DNA from: Cycas panzhihuaensis | Lineage: Eukaryota > Cycadophyta | Length of the DNA: 64,000 nt | Assembly: GCA_023213395.1 (NCBI GenBank) | Contig: CM041465.1 | Location: 15,438,001 to 15,502,000, forward strand | Reading direction: 5' to 3' | In this document: one piece after another, positions 43,756-53,985 of the stretch | Layout of the letters: every line of letters starts with the position of its first letter | How positions within the stretch are numbered: the stretch's first letter is position 1 | Position numbers and translations under genes: made by a program | Notes under the pieces: generated by a model | Told to the model about the DNA's origin: nothing | The model's database searches: none | The model's input: the letters and a program-made list of their open reading frames with translations, nothing else

Positions 43756-44954
43756 TTAAGGTATCTCGAGTATTCTTTTAGCAGCTTGCCAATGAGATGT
43801 CTTTGGATCCTGCATAAATCTAGATACAACACTTACAGAATATGTTATATCAGGTCGAGTAGATGTTAAATAAAGTAGGCTACCAATCAATTGTCTATAG
43901 TGAGTGGGATCAACTGAGGTTGAGTCATCTGTTTTAGAGAGTTTAATTCCAATTTCTGCTGGTATTGATAATGGTTTCTGATTAGTCATATTAAATCTTT
44001 GTAGAAGGTCTAGTATATATTTACGTTGAGATATAAATATTCCTTGTTTATCTTGCCACACTTCCAATCCTAGGAAGTAGTGCATAAGACCTAAGTCTGT
44101 CATTTCAAATTCCTTACACATAGCTTCTTTAAATTGATTTAAGAGTTGGGAGTCATTTCCAGATAAATTAAGTCGCTCACGTAAAGTCCTACGATCAATA
44201 TCGAATCTCCTTTAATTTTAGTGTATAGGTTTGGATCTGCTTGAGATCTTTCAAACCCTTGATCTTTAAGATATGTGTCTATACGGGAATACCAAGCCCT
44301 AGGTGCTTGTTTTAGACCATATAACGCTTTCTTTAACTTATACACTTTGTTTTCTTCCCCCCTGACTTCAAAACCGAGGGGTTGAGAAATATAGATATCT
44401 TCTTGAATATAACCATTTAAAAAAGCACTTTTTACGTCCATTTGATAAACAGGCCAACCCATTTGAGCTGCTAAACTTATTATCATGCGAACTGATTCCA
44501 TTCTAGCAACTGGGGCAAATGTTTCGGTATAGTCTATGCCTTCTTTTTGGGCATATCCTTTGGCAACTAAACGAGCTTTATATTTATCAATTGATCCATC
44601 AGAGTGGAACTTAGTCTTATAAACCCATTTGGTTCCAATGGCTTTCTTTCTTGGTGGTAAGTCTACAAGTTCCCAAGTATCATTTTTAACGATAGATTTA
44701 TATTCCTCTTGCATGGCTTTTTGCCAGCACTCATGTTGATTAGCCTCACCAAATGTTTGAGGCTCATGACTTTCAAGTAACTTACTCATTAGAGCAAAGT
44801 TAACTTTGTGTGAACGTGTAGATCTTCGATTGTTGTCTAATATATTTCCTAAGTCATGATTGCGTTGAACCCATTTAGGTAGGGGTTGTAATGGTGGTTG
44901 AGGTGATGTTGTTTCCCTAGTAGTTTCCGGAGAGTTTCTCCACATAGGGGGCAC
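43756..44954 (-). pseudogene. pol: K reverse transcriptase
   Basis: 44954-44139 is a 271-codon frame: [96 protein letters not shown]. The polymerase box then reads Y-V-S-D instead of Y-V-D-D (about 44185), which would abolish catalysis. A frameshift leads to 44121-43756: [39 protein letters not shown], up to KRILEIP. Confidence 0.92.
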
Positions 44955-45990
44955 ATATTTAGATGTATTTGGTGCATTGAACTTAATAGTAATATCCTTT
45001 TGTTGTTCGTGATTATTTTGATAGTAGGTGTCTTCTTGAAATTTGACATCCCTACCGTAATAACTTTTCGGGATTTGGGATCATAAACTTTGTAAGATTT
45101 TGATGATTCACTATATCCAATAAAGATACATTTTACACTATGATCATCTAATTTGGTTCTTCTTTGGTCAGGGACGTGGGCATAGGCTAAATGTACCAAA
45201 TACCTTAAGGTGACTGGATACTAGGTTTATAACGTCCATGCTTCTTCCGTGTCTTCCTCTAATGACTTTTGTGGAACATCGATTAAGTAAGTAGATCAAG
45301 CAGATGGACTGCTTGTTAAAATTCATGGCCTAAGTTTTTATCTTTAAGCATACAACGTGCCATTTCTACGATAGTTCTTTTTTCTTTCACCACACCATTT
45401 TGTTGTGGGGTGTAGGGGTTGGTATGTTGTCACCTAATCCCATGTTGGATACTGATGAATCCTTGAAGATATTAGAGGTAAATTCTCCCCCATTATCGGA
45501 TCTTAAGGAGAGGATATGGTATCCACTTTGTCGCTCAACGAAGGTTTTGAAGTCAACAAAGTGGTCAAAAGCATCAGATTTGTATTTGAGAAAGAACACC
45601 CAAGTCTTTCTTGTAAAGTCATCAATAAATGTAAGGAAATATTTGGCACCCGCCATGAGGGAGTGGCCATTGGGCCACAAATATCCGTATACGAGTGGAA
45701 GAGGGGCAGATGTTCGATGGCTAAAGTCTGGAAAGCTTTCTCTATGATGTTTTCCAAGAAGGCATCCTCACACAACTCTTTGTTAACATCAATAGGGGTA
45801 AGCCATTAACCATATCTAATCTTTTCATAAGGGCTAAACTTGTATAATTAAGGTGGCCAAAACGTCGATGCCATAGGTCACTATCCATAGTATTTGTGGT
45901 TCTAAGGGCATATGTTTCGAGGGGTGATAGTAAGTTTAAATAAACGATCTTTAGTCATGATACCCCTAGCAACAATAGCTTCATTTTGTC
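44955..45990 (-). pseudogene. pol: K integrase, heavily degraded
   Basis: From right to left: zinc-domain remnants (45930-45750), SYTDICGPMATPSW (first Asp, about 45690), FLTFIDDFTRKTWVFFLKYKSD, LRSDNGGEFTSN (second Asp, about 45490). Frame loss over the Glu segment follows near 45400. The C-terminal AYVPDQRR-type motifs (AYAHVPDQRRTKLDDHSVK, 45190 downward; [16 protein letters not shown]) are present. The segment 45200-45380 is poorly preserved. Confidence 0.85.
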
Positions 45991-46480
45991 GTTTGTCTTT
46001 AATGACACATTCGCCGTTGTCAAAAATTATTTTATAGTCTTGTCCCATCATCATCCTCTACCGATAGTAAGTTTTTCCTTAAAGCGAGGACATATAGAAC
46101 ATCATTTAAATATTTATATTCACCACTATCACCAATAAGGCAATGTTACCTTTTCCAATCGATTGGTGAGAAGTGTTGTCTCCAAACATAATAGACCCTT
46201 TCTTATGTGTATCCAAAGTTTGAAATAATTGTTCTTTATGGGTCATGTGGGTGGAACAACCGAAATCAATGTACCAACTATCATCCTCTTCTTCCTGGTT
46301 TGAAAAACTAGATAGAAATAACCTATTGTTGATTTTAGATTCGATGTGTTTGACACATGTCCTCTAGAGGGTGGTCCATGTTTTGAAAAACACTTATCTT
46401 GATGTGACCATTTCTACGACAATAAGTGCAATATAGTTGATCTCTTTTCCATAACTAAGATTTTGAGTCCTTGGTGAAGA
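45991..46480 (-). pseudogene. gag-pol: K zinc knuckle and protease
   Basis: The knuckle near 46440-46400 starts CTYCRRNGH and loses its last Cys to an indel. Protease near 46290: DSWYIDFGCSTHMTHKEQLFQTLDTHKKG, with Phe in place of Ser in the D-S-G triplet. Further protease strands are split by shifts down to about 45990. Confidence 0.78.
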
Positions 46481-47444
46481 TTGATCAAAGTTGAGAGGTC
46501 TCCCTTTCCTCATAGAATTGAGTATGAGTATTTCTTGGTTGGTCACGATAGTTTTGAGGTGTGGTAGAAGGTGGTGGGTTCCCATGACAATGTGGACAAC
46601 AAGAATGATTTTCAACTTGTCTTTGTTGGTTAGGGTTTCTTTGAGTGTTCGAATGTCTTGGAGAGTTTTCATGTTGTGGGGTCGTCTTGTCTATTATGAG
46701 GAGCTTGGTATCGTGGAGGATTTTGTCTAGGTTCAGTTCTAGGGTTTTCATCTTTTCTCCTTAAAGGGGATTCATTTTGTTTTGAAGTGCTATCTTGAGG
46801 ATTAGATTGAATGTTGGCCTTTGTAGCAAAGGCATGTTCTAAGGTTTCGTTGGCAGCTTGTTGCTCTTCTATGGACATGAGCATAGCGAAGAAGTTGTTC
46901 TATTTTGAGGGTACTTAGGTCTTTAGATACACTAATACTTGTAGCTACCATCTCAAAGCGTCTAACGGCTCCTACACATCGAAGGATCCGTTCAACAACT
47001 CTTTGTTCGGTTAAGGTGTCCCCAAGGGACCTCATTTGGTTAACTATGTCTTGAATCTTGGTCATAAATTCAGTTATTGATTCATGAGGCATCATACGTA
47101 AATTTTCGAACTTACTTAAGTTTTGTAGTTTAGAGGACGCCTTCAGATATAAGTCAGAAAGTATCCCAAGCCTCTTTGGACTTAATGGATTCACTAACTC
47201 GTGGAAAAACATGATCTTCCAAAGCGCAAAAAATAAGGGCTAAGGCTTCATTATCTTTTTTGATATTTTCTTTGTATGTAGCTTTTTCAGTATCAGTTGG
47301 ATTTGATCCTAAGTCATTGTAACCATTTCTCACTATATCCCACATTTCATTTGCTATGAGGATGGGCCTCATCCTCCTACTCCAGTTAAGAAAATTATTT
47401 CCATCAAACTTAGGAATAATCATATTCCCAAAACTAGATGTCAT
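46481..47444 (-). pseudogene. gag: K gag
   Basis: ATG at 47444: IPKFDGNNFLNWSRRMRPIL, EMWDIVRNGYNDLG, NDEALALIFCALEDHVFPRV, KSKEAWDTF. After a shift at 47160, LYLKASSKLQNLSKFENLRM, ITEFMTKIQDIVNQMRSLGD (to about 46920). A second shift near 46900 leads to IEEQQAANETLEHAF, then an Asn/Pro/Gln/Arg-rich tail (46751-46485). This is the standard copia gag capsid pattern (DxxLVxKILRSL-type replaced by EQRVVERILRCVG). Confidence 0.88.
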
Positions 47445-50400
47445 TTTAAATTAAGGTTGTATAAAATATGATAAATGCAATAGCAAAAATATTTGAATGT
47501 AAAAAAAAATTGAAAGAACTTAAATGAAAGAAATTATTTCCAAATATATATCCCAAGGTTTTCCAAAGTTTAAACAAATGAACTAGGACCTAGAAAGGCT
47601 ACTAGGCTCTAAGTTTATGTTTCTCCTGGGGCAACCTTCGGTTGCTATTCTACATCAATGGCGCCCGCCTACGATGGCAAAACAGGGACCCTTTATACCG
47701 GTACAGAGCGCTAGGCTCTATATACCTCAGTACGTGGGCTGCTAAGAAGGCTTTGACACCCCCCTGAATTGTTGATCCACCGCTACGGATTTATGCCTAA
47801 CGGATCTAGCGGTGAAGGTTCTCGAACCAAAGGCACTCACCCTCTCCAGGTCTAGCCTTGGTCTCCAAACACCATAAAAGGAAAGGTTCTTGACCTCACC
47901 GCCAATCAGTATACACTGATAGCTAATGGTCATCCTCATCCAATATGAGTAGGCCGATTAGCGTGTCTTGGTGGTAACTTCGGGGGTCCTAACCGCTCCC
48001 TTGCAAGGCGGAAAAAGTGTGGTTCAATTCGGATTTATCTTATTTAATGTGAAAACCGATCTATTTAGCAATGTGGTCTTGCTTAGAAAAAGAAAAATTC
48101 TTTTGATAATAGAAAAAAAATGCTGTAAGCAAGATGAAATGAAAACTTTTACAAAAAAACTCTTTTTTTTGCCTTTTTTCAAAAAATAATGTCCTTCAAA
48201 CAAATGTAATATGCCTTTGAAAAGAAATGCAATTTTCCTTTTATAAGTGCAAGAAGGATGATATTTTCCAATAATGAAGAAGAACTTTGATACACTTTTA
48301 ATCAAAAAGGAAGTAATGATGCTCAAAAACTTTTCACTTATGCAAGATTTAAAATAAACTTTTGAGAATAGATAAACAGATGCCAATTTCTCAAATGAAT
48401 AATAAATCTTCAATGTAAAAAAAATTTCTTTTAAGAACAACTTTTATGTATTGCCTTATAAATAAATACTTGTTCAAAATAATGTAAAGTGCTTGTAGAA
48501 AGATCAAGCAAAAACTACGAGTAAACAAGGAAAATATGAACTAGAATTTTCTTTACAATTTTTGAAAGGAAGACAACATTAGGATGAATATATATACTCA
48601 ACTTTAACAGTTGAAAACTATATTGAATGAGGTCGAATAGCTTAAAATTTTATCAATATGTAGATTCTTTGAAATGTGAATCCAATAAAACAGACGGTTT
48701 TGAAAAAGGATACCAATAAGTCACGTTTTGAATGATGCTAAGAAAAGGACCTCCTTATGGAGCCTAACAGGAGCAAGGTAGGCAAAAATTGTATAAAAGT
48801 ATTAATTAATCCTTAGAAAAGTTGAAAAAAATGATTAAATATTATTGATGAAGTAATTAATCTTTTGCCAATTGAAAAACTTTGAAAGAATATATTAAAC
48901 AGGTATAAGAGAAGCAGATTTAGGCCAATAAAATGACTCAACTTTAGCTGATTTGAAATATAAGCAAAATGTGTCAAAATATATGAAAAAATATATCACA
49001 GTGAAGAGAAATGAGTCAGCTTCCCAACGGTCGACGAAATGAAATCTGATAAAAATTGCAAAAGTTATAGTGAAAAAGGTGACAAGTATCTTTATGGAGA
49101 ATGTTCAAAAGCAGGCAAAATCAACTAATTTTTCTTATTTTAACGATTAAAATATTAGTGAAAATGAAGTCAAAAATTAAAGTAAAAGATGGGTATTAGA
49201 GTCTATATGACGTAGATCACAATAGAAAAAATTCGGATACAAAAGCAGTTTACCAACAATAAATAGCGGTAGGTTCTAAAACCGATTTTATCAAAATGTA
49301 AAAGCTATTTGAAATTTCGAAAGTCCAATGTTAAAAGGGTGAAACGAGATCAAATGGGCACCAAATCGGTCTTATGACCAATCGAAATTGATCTACGGAA
49401 AATTTACGATCGATGGCGCGGGTTTAAATGCGAAACCGATGAGCCAAATAAGTTATGGCCAAAAAACGCCAATAACCCTATGAAAAAATAAAAATTTAAA
49501 AAAATAAGGTTTAAAATTGAAAAAACTTCTTTAAAAAGCGATTCGAAGCGGGCGGGATTGAACCCAAGACCGGTCGAGATAATGGAAACCTCCGCGGGAG
49601 GGTGAACTCGCTCGTCGGGTTCAAACTCAAATCTTAAAGAACACTATTAATTAACTTTAATAATATTTTCAAACCTTGTAAAATGAACACAGTTAAATTG
49701 CAATAAATGCAATAAATCAACAATGAGCAATGGAAGGCAATAATAATGCGATTTAATGAATAGGCAAATTACCAAATGGAGTGGCGGCGCTCAAATATTC
49801 AAACATACACTCTCAAATATTCGAACATAATCTCAAAGCAAATCACCGAATACCCGTAATTCAAATATATTCAAACATAATCGGTTGGGTCACAAGAAGC
49901 TCGAGGCAACAACCGCTCTGAGGCGGAATGCCAAAGCAAAAGCAAATCAAGCCAAAGGCGGGAATACAAAGCGACAAATCAAACATACAGATCGCCAAAG
50001 GCGGGAATACAAAAAGGCGATCTGAGATCGCCAAAGGCAGGAATACAAATGTTGGGATTCGTTGCGATTGCTGTGTGTCCCTTGATGAACGTCCCCTACG
50101 GGCCGCAGAGGCGCGGCAGGCGGGCGTGGAGCGATGGCCGGCAAGACGGATCGGCCGGAGCAGAGAGGCGGCGAGATATCTGCAGGACGCAGCGACCGGC
50201 CGGAGCAGAGAGGCGGCGAGATATCTGCAGGACGCAGCCGTAGGAAGCGAGAGAAGGGCGGCCTTGCCGGCGGCGGTACTGAAAGGCACACACAGGTCGG
50301 CGAGAGATCCGCACGACGCAATGCCGGGAGCGAAGAGAGGCGGCGCAAGGCACAGGTCGGAGGCGAAGAGAGGGCCGAGGGTGGTACGGACGGAGCAGAG

Positions 50401-50994
50401 AGGTGCAGACAAAGGCGCCGGCGGCAGGCGATCGGCCGGGCGAGGCCGAGGCTATGCACAAAGGCGTACGGCAGAGATCGAGAGAGTCAAGCAGGATAGG
50501 ATAGGCGATCAAATGGCCAAGCGACAAGGTGCAGAGAGGAAATGGTACACAGATCATATGCACAAAGCAGATGTGGAGGCGAACACGGTGTTAAATAATA
50601 CTAACACGAAGATGTAGTGGCAATAACGTAGGAGAGCTTCACAATACGGATACAGACAGTGAAATGATGCACAAATTAAAAGAGAATGGTTATATGTATG
50701 GCTAGATCAAACTAATACAGAGGATCGCAAACCACAGATTTATCAAGCTAAAGCATATATCAAAAGGATTATTTTTGTTTATAGGTTTGAAAATATGGAA
50801 AGCGGAAGCGAAGAACACGGTTTCGTGTGGAGAGCAGAACTTAGGCGAGAGATCTTCCTCCACATGGATGGAATCCAACCGTCTTCTCCAGAGATCGGTG
50901 AGCTCGCCGAGAATCTCAACGAGCGATCATATAGCTATGTTCGGTCGGACGTTTGAGCAACCAAAACTAGAAAATAGACAACGTGGTCACCGTG
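47445..50994 (-). other. K long leader (3.5 kb)
   Basis: Far longer than the leader of E or D. Next to gag (47640-48020) it is mixed-composition, possibly structured sequence. 48020-49800 is AT-rich with nothing recognised. 49900-50620 is GC-rich with two sets of tandem repeats and several overlapping open frames on both strands. 50620-50994 leads to the primer site. Confidence 0.7.
49928..50617 (+). other. GC-rich repeat region with long open frames in K leader
   Basis: A 229-codon plus-strand frame, and minus-strand frames of 183, 170 and 155 codons, overlap here. That is what GC-rich, stop-poor DNA gives by chance, and no frame shows a known motif. The plus frame is antisense to K. A 45-bp unit is tandemly repeated (from 50153 and from 50198), and GCCAAAGGCGGGAATACAAA recurs at 49951, 49994 and, with one change, 50030. 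Confidence 0.6.
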
Positions 50995-51006
50995 GCTCTG
51001 ATACCA
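50995..51006 (-). promoter_or_regulatory. K primer-binding site
   Basis: TGGTATCAGAGC on the minus strand, two bases inside the LTR; canonical. Confidence 0.94.
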
Positions 51007-51008
51007 AA

Positions 51009-51342
51009 TGATGGAGCCGGAGGAGCAGAGCAGGACATCACGAGACTTTCATCTTGAGTACAACAGCGATTTCCGAAAGAGTGGCGGTGTTAATAAACAC
51101 CAGGGAGGTATTCCCAACCCTTAAATAGAGATTCGGGGAGGCGTCGGGCGCCATCACCCTAGCTGCACAATAATTAAGGTTAGTTTGAAAAAATATACAA
51201 TATAAATAAGCAGTGTCGTACCTCACGTGAGTGGTCGGTCCGGGCGGCTGCTGAACGGTTCAAGGTGCCCTAGGGGCCCTCAAAGGTGGCTTTGAGGGGC
51301 CCTAAGTGCTCTAGTGCATAAACATTGGGATTATTCCCAACA
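51009..51342 (-). repeat. K 5' LTR (334 bp)
   Basis: Minus-strand TGTTGGGAATAATC ... CGGCTCCATCA. Hairpins at 51086-51101 and 51273-51302. It differs from the 3' LTR mostly within two patches, about 51196-51222 and 51238-51254. Confidence 0.94.
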
Positions 51343-52843
51343 GAAAAATCTGAGGAGTTTTTTCTTGTTGTAATATATGTTTTTGGATCTCTTCGTCTCG
51401 ATCTATCATTTGGAACAGGTCTCACATGAATCCGACGCTCCGTTGAAAAGTTATGACAATTTTTAGGTTTTCTAGTACATTTTGGCCGCGAGTTAAAACT
51501 GGCTTTTTGCTGTTTTGACAAGATTTTCAAAAATTTTGTATATTTGGAAAGTGCGGTGAAGGCCAACAAATGCTGAAATTTTAATTTTTCAAAATTTTTG
51601 AAATTTGTGCTATATAGTGGTACAATAGGCAGTGCAGTCATGGCAATAGACTTAGTTTGCTGAAAATTTGAATTTTCAGCGTACCTTGTATTTCTCAAAT
51701 TTTTAGTTTTTTTTTTTTCCCTTCTTTAAAAAAAAAAAAATTATTGTATGTAAAAGGGGTTTTTTAAAGACATTTATAGCCTTTGTGGCTTTTAGAGGCC
51801 TATTTTGGCCCTTTTGTAAAAAGAACAAGGTACTTAAATCCTTTATAAAGCCAATCATCTGGATCAGAGCAATATTTGATGATTTGGCTCATCATGTGTA
51901 TGATTTTAATGGTTGCATGCACTTGGAGACTTCATTGAGTGCCACTTGGGCACATAGAGTGCCATTTGGGCACTAGGTGGACACATCATCACTACACTTG
52001 GACATGGCAACAACACTTAAGTGGAGCATTTACATTCATTTACATTCAATTTTTAGTTATTTTCACATGACATTCGAGAACAAGAGCACTTTCCTTAAAA
52101 TCAACTCATCTCGACGACTTTATACCGCTAGTTCTTGACTTGTGCGCATACTCGCCTTGGTTGAAATAGACCAAGGTTGGCCGAAGTCCAGGCCCTAAGG
52201 GAGGTGTGAGTTTCATACTGGGTCTGGTCATAACCGGTATAGTAGTGGAGGGACAGGTTAGCCATACCTACGGCCTCCAATCAGGGATTATCCACGATAA
52301 CCATCCGAAAAGCGAAAATCTTTAATCAAGATAATTAATTTAAATGGGCCAATATCTCATCATAGTAGTGGGACATGCACGTACTTCTCTTGAGAGTATA
52401 TCGCTGCTCATTGGTGAACTGGTGAGGACCGGCGTGCACAGGCTCGACGCTTACCTGGATTTCATCACCAAGGAGCGGTGCAGTGTATCGCGGTGAAGGC
52501 CATTAATTACGTATACTAGAAGCCCCCTTAGGCATCGACACCTCACCTACTTTGGATACAAGTTAGAGGTTTGGGTTTGTTACACATCCTACATCACTTT
52601 GGTTATCGGTTGTGTGCACCCACATGCCTATTTCTATAGGCCTTCTCACTTATCTTGATTAGATCACTTACATCACATACTTATTTGTGATCTCTTTGCT
52701 TCCACATCTTACATTGCATTACATCATTATTCCTCATGTGTCGGTAGACACTGTCACAAGTGTCAGTGACTCCACCTTCTTCTACTTAGTGCATTTTCCT
52801 ACACATTTATATACATCACTCTTATTCATCTTTTCACACCACC
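51343..52843 (+). other. E leader, part 2, with structured block
   Basis: Continues after the K TSD copy GAAAA (51343-51347). At 51860-51870 CTGGATCAGAGCAA resembles the primer site and recurs in L (61390-61403). From 52145 to 52560 the sequence is conserved with L 61612-62010, including a hairpin. Two long homopolymer runs lie at 51710-51740. No coding frame recognised before the ATG at 52844. Confidence 0.75.
52155..52176 (+). promoter_or_regulatory. Conserved leader hairpin in E
   Basis: Perfect 7-bp stem CCTTGGT / ACCAAGG with an 8-base loop TGAAATAG, followed by TTGG. The same place in L has CCAGGGT / ACCCTGG with loop TGAGAT and the same TTGG; two base pairs differ and both partners change together. 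Confidence 0.65.
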
Positions 52844-53985
52844 ATGTCGACCAACTTCAAGCGAATGTGAACTGTATGCTAAAGGAAGGAGAATTGGGAT
52901 CTATGGTTCACGGGAGTTAAGAGCAGCCAAGTCGAGGGACTTTGGTTGGACCACTGGAGCGAACCCCGATAGTACTGCGGCCAGACACCACACCGCAGAG
53001 TGGTGGCACACCTCCAGCTCCTCCAGCTCATAATCTGCAATGACGATAGTGGATCATTGAAGACCAGAAGATCAGAGCAGGGATCCTACTAGTTACAGAT
53101 TACTCCTTGCACAACCTGATCAATGACACGTAGCACGACACTGCCTTCAAGGTCCTCGAAGTCCTCAAAAGAAACTTTGATATTCGATCAGACTTGGAGT
53201 TTGTTCATATGGTATTGAAGATGAACAAGATGCGAATGCAGAAAGGGCGAGCACATGAAACCATCAATGCTCTTCGCCCCATTAAGCGAAGCCATTGATA
53301 GGGATTTTAAGACCCAATGCATAACTTGGGCCTTCCTAATTCAATCTAGTGCATGTTCACGATTATAAGAACACCTAGGAAATCTTGATCATCGCTGCGA
53401 AGACCCTCAACTTCGAAGCGTTAGCTGAGAAGTTTATTGGACATGACAAGACCTTCACTACTAGCTTCCCACTTTCAGATTCAACTCCTAATGCGGCCTT
53501 TGAAGCTGACATGGACGAGGAAGTATACTACACCAAACAACAAGGTCAATCTTCATGCGGAGGAAGAAGAGGTCGTGGAAGAGGCAGGGGAAAGCAACAG
53601 GGACAACAGCAAAGGCAACAACAAGGTCAGTAGCAAAACAGTAGTCAAAAGACTGTCAATCAGAGATAGCCAAACAACAATGCTCCCATGTGTCAAAGGT
53701 GTAATAGGAAAGGACACCTTGCAAAAGATTGTCGCATTGACTACAATAGCTTGCCTCGTCATCAACAACAGCAACATCAAGCCCACAATGTTGATGAGAG
53801 TCATGATGACTTATTTGCAGGAGCAAATCTCATTGAGGCACGTATTCAACAAAGCAGGGATGCATCCACTTCATCTATTGCTTCTAGACCTAAGAGGTAC
53901 ATCGAGGCATACTATGGCACAGCCATTTGTCAGCTTGATTCGCCACTACCTCGACCACTTGGATAGGCAAATGCTGCATCAACAT
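52844..53985 (+). pseudogene. gag: E gag
   Basis: ATG 52844 (matching ATG 62460 of L). The N-terminus is broken by stops; VNCMLKEGELGSMVHGS is readable, then VLEVLKRNFDIRSDLEFVHMVLKMNKM near 53145-53240. From 53385 a cleaner frame gives LNFEALAEKFIGHDKTF, a Gly/Arg then Gln-rich tail, TAG at 53631 and TAG at 53667, and a complete zinc knuckle CQRCNRKGHLAKDC (53691-53732). The Gln/His-rich stretch LPRHQQQQHQAHNVDE follows. The stop after NQR is at the same position in L. Confidence 0.85.

Larger units (their letters stand above)
42915..51342 (-). mobile_element. Element K: minus-strand copia element of the C family
   Basis: Perfect TSD GAAAA (42910-42914, 51343-51347) in the leader of E. LTRs of 333 and 334 bp. 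Minus-strand order: LTR, primer site, unusually long 3.5-kb leader, gag, knuckle, protease, integrase, RT, RNase H, polypurine tract, LTR. LTR differences are concentrated in two short patches. Confidence 0.94.

Noticed and set aside
48024-48440. 138-codon minus-strand frame rich in Phe, Lys and Ile
   Set aside because: AT-rich leader sequence with homopolymer runs; the composition is what A/T tracts give. No domain or membrane-protein pattern I would trust.
49560-49620. On the minus strand GGTTCAATCCC resembles a tRNA T-arm / B box
   Set aside because: No matching A box or cloverleaf upstream. At best a degraded tRNA-derived fragment in the K leader; not strong enough to call.
49861-50563. 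Long minus-strand open frames (183, 170 and 155 codons) that could look like a host gene
   Set aside because: They overlap each other and a plus-strand frame in GC-rich repetitive leader DNA of K, have low-complexity Arg/Pro/Ser/Ala composition and no recognisable domain. Stop-poor GC-rich sequence explains them.
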